A stretch of 64,000 bases of DNA, taken from [Scytonema hofmanni] UTEX 2349. GTDB taxonomy: Bacteria; Cyanobacteriota; Cyanobacteriia; Cyanobacteriales; Nostocaceae. A program made the translations under genes and the position numbers. The notes under the pieces were generated by a model. The model was not told the DNA's origin, did not search any database, and saw only the letters and a list, made by a program, of their open reading frames with translations. Shown one piece after another: positions 49,546-58,576 of the stretch (position 1 is its first letter; every line of letters starts with the position of its first letter). The stretch lies in NCBI RefSeq assembly GCF_000582685.1, contig NZ_KK073768.1, forward strand, positions 3,295,747 to 3,359,746, written 5' to 3'.

Positions 49546-50806
49546 GATAACCAATATCACGCCGATAATACATTCCCTCAAAGTGGATGCATTTAATGCC
49601 GGCGTATGCAGAAGCGATCGCTTGATCAAAATTTTCTCCTATGCCGGTGACATTTAACACCCGACCGCCATCTGTCATTACTTGCTGCTCCTGCAACTTT
49701 GTCCCAGCATGAAATACATTAGTTCCTGCGGATAAAGCTTGTTCAATGCCTGTAATTACTTTTCCTTTCTCATACGCCCCAGGATAGCCCCCTGCGGCAG
49801 CGACGACGGTCGCACATGCTCCTGCCTTCCAAGCTATGGGCGGCATGTCTCCTAGACGTTGCTGGACGCAGGCAATCATTAATTCTTCTAGGGGTGTTTC
49901 CAATAGTGGGAGAATTACTTGTGTTTCCGGGTCGCCAAAGCGACAGTTAAATTCTAAGACTTTAAATTCGCCATCTGGTGCAATCATTAAGCCAGCGTAG
50001 AGAATGCCTCGATAATCGATGTTTTTGGTTTTGAGGATGGCGATCGCTTTCTCCAAAACTTCTTTCTGCACGCGTTCCATAATTTGCGGTGTAGCGATCG
50101 GGGAAGGGGCATAAGCTCCCATCCCCCCAGTATTATCTCCTGTATCGCCCTCCCCAATTCGCTTATGATCCTGAGCCGGCAATAAAGGGCGAATCGTCAA
50201 TCCATCCGTTAACGCTAAAACTGATACCTCCTGCCCTGTCAAACACTCTTCAATAACCACAAATTCCCCAGCGCTGCCAAACTGCCCCTGGAAAATCGCC
50301 TCAATTGCCGCTTCTGCCTGTTCTAGCGTTGCTGCCACAGTTACACCTTTACCAGCAGCTAAACCATCAGCTTTGACCACAATTGGTGCGCCCTGGGATT
50401 TCGCATATAATTTAGCTGCTTTTGCCTCCGTAAATACCGCAGCCTTCGCTGTGGGAATTCCCGCTTCCTGCATCAAAGCTTTTGCCCAAGCCTTACTTGC
50501 CTCAATTTGCGCTCCCGCTCTCGTTGGACCAAAAACCATCAAACCTTTATTTTGGAGATAGTCGGTAATTCCCTTTGCCAAGGGTACTTCTGGACCAACG
50601 ACCACCAAAGAAATATTATTTTCCAAAGCATAGCGGCTGATGCCTTCAAAGTCATCTACCGCCAGAGGTAAATTTTGGCAACGCTCTAAAGAAGCCGTAC
50701 CACCATTTCCGGGTACACAGACAACTTGCTCAACTTGCTTAGATTGCAGCAGTTTCCATGCTAGAGCATGTTCCCGCCCTCCATTACCAACAACTAAAAC
50801 TTTCAC
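49523..50806 (-). CDS. purD: phosphoribosylamine-glycine ligase
   Basis: A 427-residue PurD of the ATP-grasp family, second step of purine synthesis. Motifs: VLVVGNGGREHALAWKL, AGIPTAKAAVFTEA, VVKADGLAAGKGV, GDTGDNTGGMGAY, LEFNCRFGDPETQVILPLL. Start GTG at 50806 with AAGGA six bases upstream; a frame open to 50893 adds 29 residues of no known type. The final residues GTGD and stop come from a heptamer array; PurD normally ends near IGYRVIG. Lies upstream of nblS. Confidence 0.92.
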   Translation of the reverse strand: MKVLVVGNGGREHALAWKLLQSKQVEQVVCVPGNGGTASLERCQNLPLAVDDFEGISRYALENNISLVVVGPEVPLAKGITDYLQNKGLMVFGPTRAGAQIEASKAWAKALMQEAGIPTAKAAVFTEAKAAKLYAKSQGAPIVVKADGLAAGKGVTVAATLEQAEAAIEAIFQGQFGSAGEFVVIEECLTGQEVSVLALTDGLTIRPLLPAQDHKRIGEGDTGDNTGGMGAYAPSPIATPQIMERVQKEVLEKAIAILKTKNIDYRGILYAGLMIAPDGEFKVLEFNCRFGDPETQVILPLLETPLEELMIACVQQRLGDMPPIAWKAGACATVVAAAGGYPGAYEKGKVITGIEQALSAGTNVFHAGTKLQEQQVMTDGGRVLNVTGIGENFDQAIASAYAGIKCIHFEGMYYRRDIGYRVIGTGD

Positions 50807-50812
50807 GCGCTT

Positions 50813-50817
50813 TCCTT
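50813..50817 (-). promoter_or_regulatory. ribosome binding site deciding the purD start
   Basis: AAGGA (minus strand) 6 bases before GTG 50806 supports the short form of PurD. Confidence 0.65.
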
Positions 50818-50893
50818 GCTTGCGATGATTATGCCTTAAGTCTTTTCGCCGATCAATTTTTCCATCAATTCTGATGCGAATGCAAGCCCCCAT

Positions 50894-51265
50894 CGGGAAT
50901 TCCTTGTAAAATCTGTAACCTTTGTTTTAAATGACACTAATAAAGACATTTTCAATGATTCAAATTTGGGTGCGATCGCTTTAAGGACTACTCTAATTTT
51001 CAGCTTGGTTTGTTTTATTATTTTCTCTCCAAATTAATAAAATAAAATTACGCCCCATCGCACAAGTGCATAATTCGACTTTAGTTACACCCATTAGATA
51101 GTATGAAAATATTTTTCCTCGAATTCTGGAAAATTCTAAACTCAATCTGTATCACTGTTTAGTCATCAACATTCTTTTGAAACTTAGAATAAAATTATAC
51201 ACAATTTTTGATACATACACAAACTCGAAAGAACTAATATTCAAATTTTAGATTGATTAAAAATT
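50894..51265. other. gap between divergent purD and CHAT genes
   Basis: About 370 AT-rich bases with a single HIP1 site and no gene, repeat or motif that I can support. Promoters of both genes should be here. Confidence 0.4.
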
Positions 51266-52384
51266 ATGAAAAAAATCCTAATTTTATCAGCAAATCCGAT
51301 AAACACAGATAGATTGCGATTAGACGAGGAAGTCAGAGAAGTCCAGTTAGCTTTAGAACGTTCTAAAAGACGTGAGCAATTTGAAGTCATTTCCAGATGG
51401 GCTATTCGTATCGATGACCTGCGTCGCGCTTTATTGGATCATGAACCACAAATTGTGCATTTTTCCGGGCATGGAATCCCAGCTAATAATATAGCTTTGG
51501 AGAACTCTGGGCAATTGCAACAACAGCGCGAAGCTTACCGTCTAAGTTCGCCAAAAGTAGGCATAGCTTTGGAGAATAACTCAGGACAATTGCAACTAGT
51601 AAGTACGGAATCAATCAAAAATCTATTTGAGTTATTTAAAGGCAAAATTGAATGTGTGCTGCTTAATGCCTGCTACTCAGAAACGCAGGCTGAAGCAATT
51701 TACCAACATATTGATTGCGTTATTGGCATGAACCATTCTATCCAAGATAGAGCCGCAATTAATTTTTCCAAAGGGTTTTACGACGCTATTACTGCTGGTA
51801 GAAACTATGAAGAAGCTTTTAAATTTGGTTGTAACAACATTGACTTAAATAGCATTCATCAATCTTTAATTCCCGTAATCAAAATCAGAAAAAACTCTAC
51901 AAATTCATTTGCTTCAGAACAAATAAACCCTAATCAAAAAAAACAAGAACCTGATATGACTAGTAATTCGCAATCATTGAACATTAGTGGCGGCAATTTA
52001 TCGGGTGTTCAGTTAGGACAAGCTGCTCGCGATCTCACTCAAAATCAGCAAAATACTCAGGATGGGACTGAAAAAGAATTGACGTTAAATGAGGTTGTTG
52101 AACGCATAGCACAAATTGAAACTCTATTTCGTACTTCAGATTTACCGGAGGATTTGAAAGAAAAAGCTATTAACCTTTTAAAATCTGCAAAGGATGAGGT
52201 TAAAGAGAAGGAACCAGACAAAGACTTTGCAACCAAAAATTTACAGAAAGCCACTAAAGTCCTTAAGGAAGCCAACGAAACCTTTGGTGCAGGGCAAGGA
52301 CTTTGGCAAAAGTTACAACCAATTGCTGAACAATTAGCCCCTTGGTTAGGAATTGCAGCAAAAAATCTACTTTTACTTCCCTAA
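51266..52384 (+). CDS. CHAT-domain protease
   Basis: A 372-residue CHAT (caspase-like) protein. The catalytic His69 is in IVHFSGHG and the catalytic Cys136 in VLLNACYSE. Between them lies a near duplication: IALENSGQLQ (76) and IALENNSGQLQ (100), so the active-site loop has gained about 24 residues. C-terminal part: a flexible linker with LSGVQLGQAARDLTQNQ (about 245-261) and a helical bundle (265-372). The same QLGQAxRDL motif is in the next gene 33 bp downstream. CHAT proteases of this kind activate cell-death effectors in defence systems; no substrate is proven here. Confidence 0.85.
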   Translation: MKKILILSANPINTDRLRLDEEVREVQLALERSKRREQFEVISRWAIRIDDLRRALLDHEPQIVHFSGHGIPANNIALENSGQLQQQREAYRLSSPKVGIALENNSGQLQLVSTESIKNLFELFKGKIECVLLNACYSETQAEAIYQHIDCVIGMNHSIQDRAAINFSKGFYDAITAGRNYEEAFKFGCNNIDLNSIHQSLIPVIKIRKNSTNSFASEQINPNQKKQEPDMTSNSQSLNISGGNLSGVQLGQAARDLTQNQQNTQDGTEKELTLNEVVERIAQIETLFRTSDLPEDLKEKAINLLKSAKDEVKEKEPDKDFATKNLQKATKVLKEANETFGAGQGLWQKLQPIAEQLAPWLGIAAKNLLLLP

Positions 52385-52417
52385 GCAAACATTTCTGCAA
52401 TATATGGAGAGTAAGTG

Positions 52418-53128
52418 ATGAATAATAAACCACAAAATAAATCTGAGCAGAAAGTCGGAATTGATAATGCCTCAATAAATGATGCTCAAATTGGACAAGC
52501 TGGACGTGACTTGATTCAAGCTAAGAATGTTTCTTTCCGGGTAGTAATAAGATTTTTCAGATTGCTGTCGGAACAAGCTTTAAAGGGTTCTATAGTCGGT
52601 GTTGTCATAGGTTTATGTCTGATTGTAATCAGTCATAAAATTCATGATATTTTCGGTTTTCAACCAGGAGAATACACAGAATCAACCAAGTATGCAGAGA
52701 TGATTAGTGCAATTTTTGTGGGAATATACTGCGGTTTATTTTGTGCTCATCTGATAAATAAGACATCGAAAAAAGTTTTCTTAGCAGTACTTGCCTTTCT
52801 TGTAACTTTGTGGGCATTACCATCAGTTCGCCTAGTTTTTGTTTCAATTTTGGAAACCGTCGGTTTTAAGAAATATACACAGCTATCAGATACAATTAGC
52901 TATTCAATTAGCTATGCTATTATTTGTGTCTTGGCTGGTGGTGTCATAGAAACTATAGCCCAGATAACCAACAAGAACAGGAGAAAACAGAATCGAGCTA
53001 AGAGTGTAGTTCAATCTACAACTCAAGTTAAAAATGAAATTTTATGCCCTCATTGTAATCACATTAACCCAAGTAACTTCAAATTCTGTTCCAAATGTGG
53101 TAAAGAATTGAATAAACCATTTAGGTAA
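52418..53128 (+). CDS. four-helix membrane protein with C-terminal zinc ribbon
   Basis: A 236-residue protein with an N-terminal motif INDAQIGQAGRDLIQAKN (about 20-38) shared with the CHAT protein, four membrane helices (about 50-70, 88-108, 114-138 and 155-178) and a C-terminal zinc ribbon (CPHCNHINPSNFKFCSKCG). Start ATG at 52418 with GGAGA upstream. In operon with the CHAT gene. It could be the effector that CHAT cleaves or recruits, perhaps a pore former, but this is inferred from pairing and the shared motif only. Confidence 0.75.
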   Translation: MNNKPQNKSEQKVGIDNASINDAQIGQAGRDLIQAKNVSFRVVIRFFRLLSEQALKGSIVGVVIGLCLIVISHKIHDIFGFQPGEYTESTKYAEMISAIFVGIYCGLFCAHLINKTSKKVFLAVLAFLVTLWALPSVRLVFVSILETVGFKKYTQLSDTISYSISYAIICVLAGGVIETIAQITNKNRRKQNRAKSVVQSTTQVKNEILCPHCNHINPSNFKFCSKCGKELNKPFR

Positions 53129-53168
53129 TATAGAAATCAGGTTTGATTTTTGAACAAAATTAGGTATT

Positions 53169-53203
53169 TGTAGGGTGCGTTAGCGTTTCGCATAACGCAC
53201 CAT
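53169..53203. repeat. GGTGCGTTA palindromic repeat
   Basis: TAGGGTGCGTTA..TAACGCACCATA, a palindrome common in cyanobacterial intergenic DNA. It lies between the convergent membrane-protein and GH18 genes. Confidence 0.75.
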
Positions 53204-53206
53204 AAG

Positions 53207-54328
53207 TCAGCTGCGCTTTGACTTAATTTCCGGCGAGCTAAATAGTGGTTGCTGGCAATTAGAAAGCGACAAAGCTTGACAGGCTGTTTTTGTAATCATT
53301 TCAGCAGTTGGATTATCTTCTGATGGGGTTTTATCTGGCTGCTTTTGTAGGCTCCATAGCATCAGTCCAGCGGCATTCTTGTTAACAACAGCCTGTGTCA
53401 AGTTACGAATTTTTGCCAAAGTATAAACATTTCCACCCCAAGCTTCTGGTGGCACTTCCACCCCCATAACTACTTTACCTTTGAAATAGTTTTGATAAGC
53501 CGCCAAGGCTTCTTGAGGATTGTAGGTCAGACCTGCGTCATAGGACATAACATGCAGTTGGTCAATCATTGCACCCTCAGGTGAGCGCAGCAAATTCAGC
53601 ATCAAACCTGTTTTCTCACCTTGGGGTTGAGCATTTATCCATTGCCCTTCACCATAAGCACCAATACTCCATGCTGCCGCAGTCACCAGGTAAGGTTTGG
53701 GCAAAGCGTGACGAATTTGTCTGACAACGCGACGAAATACTGTATCAGATGTACAGGAAATTTTACCATTTGACAATGAACACTTAGTATCGATAGGCTC
53801 GTAATCAATATCAACCCCATCGAATCCAAAGTCTTTGACAACATTAGCGATCGCTTTGGGATTGAGTTGAACAAAATTTGTGTAGGAAAGCCCACCCACT
53901 GCTAGTAGCAGTTTAGTTTTGGGATTGCGTTTCTTGAGAAGGGCAATTCCATCTTTCACTACTTTGCCATTTGCAGTGAATTGCAGCCCCGTTTTGGTCA
54001 AATTGTAGTTACCACTGTTGTAACTAGAATCTGGCTGCATGAAAGACACAATTACTAGATTCACATAGGGTGCTATATTTGCCAACTGAAGCTGTTCTGG
54101 ACTACTTACCCCCTTTTCTGACCAACTTTGGAAGTAGCCAACAATAGTTTTTTCATGAGTATTAGTTTTAGCTCTAACCAGTTCTTGTGAATGCGGGAAT
54201 AGGGAAAAATAAACACTACCTAATAACAAAGAGAAAAAGCACACTACCTGGATCAACAAAAAGTGTTTATTACTTTTTAACGAAGCAACTAATTGGAAAA
54301 TATTTCGAGGAAAAAATTTTTTAGTCAT
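53207..54328 (-). CDS. glycoside hydrolase family 18 protein
   Basis: A 373-residue exported GH18 protein (chitinase fold). Signal-anchor helix at about 24-45 (LLIQVVCFFSLLLGSVYFSLF), then IVGYFQSWS, LLLAVGGLSYTNF and the catalytic DGVDIDYEP with the acid Glu; MSYDAG and a late GLMLWSLQKQP strand are typical. It may cleave GlcNAc-containing glycans outside the cell or in the wall. A cysteine pair (CSLSNGKISC) lies in a surface loop. Confidence 0.88.
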   Translation of the reverse strand: MTKKFFPRNIFQLVASLKSNKHFLLIQVVCFFSLLLGSVYFSLFPHSQELVRAKTNTHEKTIVGYFQSWSEKGVSSPEQLQLANIAPYVNLVIVSFMQPDSSYNSGNYNLTKTGLQFTANGKVVKDGIALLKKRNPKTKLLLAVGGLSYTNFVQLNPKAIANVVKDFGFDGVDIDYEPIDTKCSLSNGKISCTSDTVFRRVVRQIRHALPKPYLVTAAAWSIGAYGEGQWINAQPQGEKTGLMLNLLRSPEGAMIDQLHVMSYDAGLTYNPQEALAAYQNYFKGKVVMGVEVPPEAWGGNVYTLAKIRNLTQAVVNKNAAGLMLWSLQKQPDKTPSEDNPTAEMITKTACQALSLSNCQQPLFSSPEIKSKRS

Positions 54329-54890
54329 ATTTTAAGTAGTGTAGAGGTGATTTATCAAGTGAATCTTACCCAAAAAGACTGTATTACTGACAATATCTAT
54401 ACTTTTGGCTTTTGAAATTATCGGATATTAATAAATTTTTATTATGATTTTCCTCAGATGCTTAACCTTGACCTGTGCAGTTGGGTGCGATCGCTTGTCG
54501 GCAAGCTTTAGGGAAAAATTTTTTGGTTTATTGATATTCCCAAAATTTACGTAAATAATAAATTTTTATTAACATTTTAACGCTTACTACGTACTCCACC
54601 ACATCAACACTGAGTATTACACATTTATCAGTACTGGTTTTATTATGTATTTTTTTGCTGTATTTTAACTTCGTTACCTAGTATATTCATAGAGAAAATA
54701 TTATCCACAAAAATCAACAAATATACTGATATATTTGCTAACAAACCACGTTGCTTAAGTATTTTCAAGTAATGACTTTCATCTGCAAATAATTGTTTAA
54801 AAAAATAATCCTAAAGTATTGGCATTTACCTGGGTGTAAAGATTAACCTGGGTATATTCAAATTGATAAAATATCCAAAAATCACAAAAC
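54329..54890. other. AT-rich gap before epimerase gene
   Basis: 562 bases with no gene, palindromic element or heptamer array; unusual in this window. It contains one HIP1 site and several poly-A/T stretches. It may hold regulatory DNA for the divergent GH18 and epimerase genes. Confidence 0.4.
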
Positions 54891-55838
54891 ATGGCTAAAG
54901 TTATTGTCACCGGCGCGGCAGGGTTCATTGGTTCTCAGCTTACAGAAACATTGCTGAAACAAGGAGATGAAGTAATCGGAATTGATGAGTTTAACGATTA
55001 CTACGACCCTGCTTTAAAGCGTAAGAATATTGCACACTTACATTGGTCTCCAGGCTTTGAATTAATTGAAGCAAATATTCAGTTTTTAGATTGGCAAACG
55101 CTCCTCAAAGACGTTGAAGTAGTTTACCATCAGGCAGCACAGGCGGGAGTACGTGCCAGTTGGGGTCAAGGTTTCCGTGCTTACACTGAACGAAACATCA
55201 GCGCTACCCAAATTTTATTGGAAGCGGCAAAAGATGCGAAAGACTTGAAAAGGTTAGTATTTGCCTCAACTTCTAGCGTGTATGGTGATGCCGAAACTCT
55301 ACCCACCCATGAGGGAATTTGTCCGGCACCGGTTTCCCCTTACGGTATTACTAAGCTAGCAGCTGAAAGGTTGTGTGGACTGTATCAAAAAAACTTTGGC
55401 GTGCCTTGTGTAGCGTTGCGCTATTTCACAGTTTACGGTCCCAGGCAGCGCCCGGATATGGCGTTTCACAAGTTCTTCAAATCGATTTTGCAAGATGAAG
55501 CGATTCCGATTTACGGTGATGGGTTGCAAACGCGGGACTTTACTTTTGTTAGTGATGCTGTTGCCGCTAATTTAGCCGCTGCCACAGTACCGGAAGCTGT
55601 GGGTGAGATTTTTAATATTGGCGGTGGTAGCAGGGTGGTGTTAAAAGAAGTATTGGACACGATGGAGGAAATTGTCGGCAAACCGATTAAGAGAAACCAT
55701 ATTGAAAAAGCGATGGGAGATGCCCGTCACACGGCAGCGGATGTATCGAAAGCACAGAGAATTTTGGGATATCAGCCTAAAGTTTCCCTCAGAGAAGGTT
55801 TGATACAGGAGTGGGAGTGGGTGAAGGCGTTGTATTAA
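54891..55838 (+). CDS. NAD-dependent nucleotide-sugar epimerase (UDP-glucuronate 4-epimerase-like)
   Basis: A 315-residue extended SDR. Motifs: VTGAAGFIGSQL, YYDPALKRKNIA (a loop typical of UDP-glucuronate epimerases), YHQAAQAGVRASWG, SSVYGD, the active-site YGITK, and YGPRQRPDMAFHKF. It probably makes UDP-galacturonate or a related sugar for envelope polysaccharide. It is monocistronic, near the putative sugar-lipid cluster at 59-63 kb, though not joined to it. Confidence 0.87.
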   Translation: MAKVIVTGAAGFIGSQLTETLLKQGDEVIGIDEFNDYYDPALKRKNIAHLHWSPGFELIEANIQFLDWQTLLKDVEVVYHQAAQAGVRASWGQGFRAYTERNISATQILLEAAKDAKDLKRLVFASTSSVYGDAETLPTHEGICPAPVSPYGITKLAAERLCGLYQKNFGVPCVALRYFTVYGPRQRPDMAFHKFFKSILQDEAIPIYGDGLQTRDFTFVSDAVAANLAAATVPEAVGEIFNIGGGSRVVLKEVLDTMEEIVGKPIKRNHIEKAMGDARHTAADVSKAQRILGYQPKVSLREGLIQEWEWVKALY

Positions 55839-55864
55839 GCATCGCATATAACGTGGGATGAATC

Positions 55865-55893
55865 GTAGAGACGTTCCGGTGGAACGTCTTTAC
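55865..55893. repeat. GTAGAGACGTTCC palindrome
   Basis: GTAGAGACGTTCC and its imperfect complement GGAACGTCTTTAC with a GGT loop, 27 bases after the epimerase stop. Confidence 0.85.
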
Positions 55894-55924
55894 AATACGT
55901 TTGTCTAACCCTACTCTTCGGTGG

Positions 55925-56079
55925 GTGAGGGTGCCAATACGCTTGGTGTTAAGGCAAGAGACGCGATAAATCGCCGTCTCTACAAAGGACTTATTATTGT
56001 AAAGACGGCGATTCATCGCGTCTTTGCGATGTATAATTTTCATCAAAAAATTTTATCCGAACCGTATTGGGTGAGGGTG
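55925..56079. mobile_element. 137-bp MITE with GTGAGGGTG target duplication
   Basis: CCAATACG and CGTATTGG ends (55934-56070) of the same family as 27605-27720, with GTGAGGGTG on both sides. The core holds two AGACGCGAT-type palindromes. The element supplies the only possible start of the DUF6745-like fragment after it. Confidence 0.9.
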
Positions 56080-56537
56080 CAATCCAAATCTATATAGAAA
56101 CAAAAGATTTTCAACTCAAGGAAATCTTGATTAAGACAACACCCATTGACAAGTTGCCACCTGAATGGTATCCACAAACCATAGATTTACGACTAAGACA
56201 AATCTTAATTGAGAAAATCCCTTTTCATAAGTTGCAACCGCAATGGTTATTATCAGAACCAAACTCTGAAATACGGCGATCGCTAATTCAAAGAATTGGT
56301 TACACACGCATCGCTAACCAATTGCAAGCTGTGGAATTAGATTCTTGGCAAGAATACACGCTGTTAAAAATTGAAGCCAAGGTTGATGTTGAGCCAATTC
56401 ATATTTTAAAAATGACTTGCCCCAGTACGGGAAGTATTCACACTTTGCGCGTACCGCCGAATTTGCAAACAGCGCGAGAAGCAATTCGCTGGGTGAATTG
56501 GGATATAGACCCAGAAGAATTTAGCGTACAAACCTAA
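56067..56537 (+). CDS. DUF6745-like C-terminal fragment, probably a pseudogene
   Basis: A 156-residue frame. The end (LKMTCPSTGSIHTLRVPP and TAREAIRWVNW, then DPEEFSVQT) matches the C-terminus of DUF6745-type proteins of 400 residues or more; the region before consists of leucine-rich helical repeats (RLRQILIEKIPFHKLQPQWL). There is no ATG, and the first possible start, a TTG at 56067, lies in the MITE end. Before the insertion a stop codon already precedes the frame, so truncation predates it. Hence a decayed gene. Confidence 0.6.
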   Translation: MGEGAIQIYIETKDFQLKEILIKTTPIDKLPPEWYPQTIDLRLRQILIEKIPFHKLQPQWLLSEPNSEIRRSLIQRIGYTRIANQLQAVELDSWQEYTLLKIEAKVDVEPIHILKMTCPSTGSIHTLRVPPNLQTAREAIRWVNWDIDPEEFSVQT

Positions 56538-56721
56538 TTATCATATTATGAGTAATATATTTTTTAACCAAAGTTAATATTTACCACAGCCAGAGTGCTT
56601 TGTGCGGTAATTTTTATTCATAAATCGGACTCGATATTAATCCACTTTTAAGTAAGAAATGCACCCTGAAAGTAAGAATTTATGCACACCCGTAATTCTT
56701 CGGTTTAAATTGTCCACCTAC

Positions 56722-57402
56722 TTAAACCGGAGCAAAAGCCCCTGGTGGAATTGGCACAAGCTGAGGAGTTGATAAGCAGGTTCCCTGTCTGTACCAAATG
56801 CCCTCAACCTCAAATGCCTCAAAGTGGGTTGTTAAAATTGCCCAAGCTTGCTCGTTGAGTCCAGCAGAGTAAGTCCATGTAAACTCACTATTGTTATTTA
56901 GTCTTTGTTCTAGCTCTGCCAAATCTTCAGGAAGCCAAAATTGAGTCATTACTCTTTGGGTAGCAACCTCCGGGGGAGTATCTAACATGTCAGCCATTGG
57001 TTGGTTGACTATGATTTGCTTGCGATTGTCTTGTCTGACAATGCTAATTGGACGCTCATTTTCAGCGGCTGCAACCATTCGGTACAATAACCCTTTTGGG
57101 ATATGCACTTGGCTGCAAAAGACTGCACCCCCAGAATGCAAAATCCGTTCAGCAGTTTCTGAGGGTGTGGGGGCACCAGAGGAAGACATCCACCCGAAAA
57201 ATTCGATTGGATTTTTACAGCCCCTCCATTTAATTCGCACTTTACCGTTGAGTTTTGCCGCAGTTTCACTGAGAGCATCTCCGTAGCTTTGGGCGAGGTC
57301 GGTAGCATCCCGCTTTGTGGGAGCAAGGATGGAAACTCCCTCATGGGACATCTTATAGTTCCAGCCCGGTAGGTTCAATATCCGAAGAATACTCGTGCTC
57401 AT
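56722..57402 (-). CDS. PAS-like domain protein
   Basis: A 226-residue protein. The C-terminal half looks like a PAS domain (ENERPISIVRQDNRKQIIVNQPMADMLDT, then FTWTYSAGLNEQAWAILTTHFEAFEVEG). The N-terminal part (LPGWNYKMSHEGVSILAPTKRDA) is of unknown type. The start overlaps the upstream gene by 50 bases; an ATG at 57351, right after the upstream stop, is an alternative. Together with the upstream DNA-binding protein it forms a two-gene unit. Its role may be to sense a ligand, which is speculative. Confidence 0.65.
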   Translation of the reverse strand: MSTSILRILNLPGWNYKMSHEGVSILAPTKRDATDLAQSYGDALSETAAKLNGKVRIKWRGCKNPIEFFGWMSSSGAPTPSETAERILHSGGAVFCSQVHIPKGLLYRMVAAAENERPISIVRQDNRKQIIVNQPMADMLDTPPEVATQRVMTQFWLPEDLAELEQRLNNNSEFTWTYSAGLNEQAWAILTTHFEAFEVEGIWYRQGTCLSTPQLVPIPPGAFAPV

Positions 57403-57838
57403 CTTCTTTTATACTTTCAGACTCTTTACATATATTTACACCCCGAAAATCGGAAAACACGGAAATTTTGAAAGTTTCTTGCCAAATTATTTTCCGTTCT
57501 TCTTCAGGAATACCTAAGGCTGACGTGATGATGGCAAAGTCTCCTGGTGTCGGTAGTACTTCGGCTTTGGCGATCGCTCGCAAGTTTCTCACTCCACAAC
57601 CCTTAAGTTTTGTCATGTTTACCTGAACTACCTCAGCAATTGTTTTTGGACGGGCAGGTTCGGGAACTACTGAATGGACACCTGCTCTTTTAGCTAGCCA
57701 TTCACGCGTCATCTCTTCTAATGCGTCGCTTTGAGATACACCTTCGCGAGCGCAGATGCTTTTAAACTCCCGCGCTAAGTCTATCGGAATGTAGCCGCTA
57801 ACCTGCTTGTAGTCGTCAGAACGTCTTCTATCAGTCAT
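57353..57838 (-). CDS. ribbon-helix-helix-type protein with a second DNA-binding-like domain
   Basis: A 161-residue protein. Residues 14-50 (VSGYIPIDLAREFKSICAREGVSQSDALEEMTREWL) look like a ribbon-helix-helix DNA-binding unit as in CopG-type repressors. Residues 80-125 (LRAIAKAEVLPTPGDFAIITSALGIPEEE) resemble a small helix-turn-helix. The acidic tail overlaps the next gene. It probably represses its own operon through the dyads at 57912-57964. Such proteins are frequent on plasmids and mobile islands. Confidence 0.68.
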   Translation of the reverse strand: MTDRRRSDDYKQVSGYIPIDLAREFKSICAREGVSQSDALEEMTREWLAKRAGVHSVVPEPARPKTIAEVVQVNMTKLKGCGVRNLRAIAKAEVLPTPGDFAIITSALGIPEEERKIIWQETFKISVFSDFRGVNICKESESIKEDEHEYSSDIEPTGLEL

Positions 57839-57911
57839 AATTTGAACTTCTCAACACTACTCCTACCTTTTATTTTCTCTCATGACATCTCAATAGCAGG
57901 ACGATTTTGTT

Positions 57912-57964
57912 AGTCATTTTTAAATGACATATTGACAAATAAAAATGACAAGCTTAATATTAAG
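57912..57964. promoter_or_regulatory. candidate operator/promoter with TGTCA-type half sites
   Basis: GTCATTT-TT-AAATGAC (57913-57928), then TTGACA (57933), AAAAATGACA and the palindrome CTTAATATTAAG (57953). TTGACA and TAATAT are 16 bases apart and would make a plus-strand promoter. Repeated ATGACA half sites upstream of a ribbon-helix-helix gene fit autoregulation. Beyond it, 57965-58264 shows nothing else. Confidence 0.4.
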
Positions 57965-58264
57965 GTGTGAATCACTAAATTACTGAAGCGGAAAAATCAA
58001 AAAAGGCAGATGACCCTAAAAGCCAGCTTTTCACTCTTATATCTCGCTTTTAATTTCAAGTAAGGAATCTAAAGGTTTTTGTCCCTCTTCTTTTCAGTAT
58101 ATACGCTAGCACAAATTTAGCAACATCACACAACTGAAAATTCCGTAGACGAAATCCCTTATCGGATGAAAGTTCAGCGCACAACCGAGCAGTGCAAATT
58201 GTTCATCTGTTGATCAGCGTTATCTGGAGTTTGAACTTATTCAAGTATCGATTTCACCAAAATC

Positions 58265-58576
58265 ATGACCCAATTAACTTTTGACCACTTCGTCCATCCT
58301 CTTTCACACTTTCCCCAAATTGTAAATAACAATGGTGATGAACCAATGTTAGATATGTACACGATGGCGGGAGTAGTGCTTTACACCGCTTGTGCAAATA
58401 ATAATCTCAAGGCAAGTGAAAATACAGTGTTAAAATCAGCAATTGAGACGGGATTGGTGGATGTTCATTTGTTATTTGAGCGTTGCAAGACGGGTGATAG
58501 AGCCGCAATTTTACAGATGATTTCTTTGATAGTCTCTGGACTGGAAACAAATATTGAAAAGCTTAAACTGATGTAA
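58265..58576 (+). CDS. uncharacterised small helical protein
   Basis: A 103-residue acidic, mainly helical protein with no family I can name (MTQLTFDHFVHPLSHFPQIV at the start, LLFERCKTGDRAAILQMISL near the end). It lacks membrane segments. It starts about 300 bp downstream of the candidate promoter at 57933. Codon use looks normal for the window, so a real gene is likely. Confidence 0.6.
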   Translation: MTQLTFDHFVHPLSHFPQIVNNNGDEPMLDMYTMAGVVLYTACANNNLKASENTVLKSAIETGLVDVHLLFERCKTGDRAAILQMISLIVSGLETNIEKLKLM

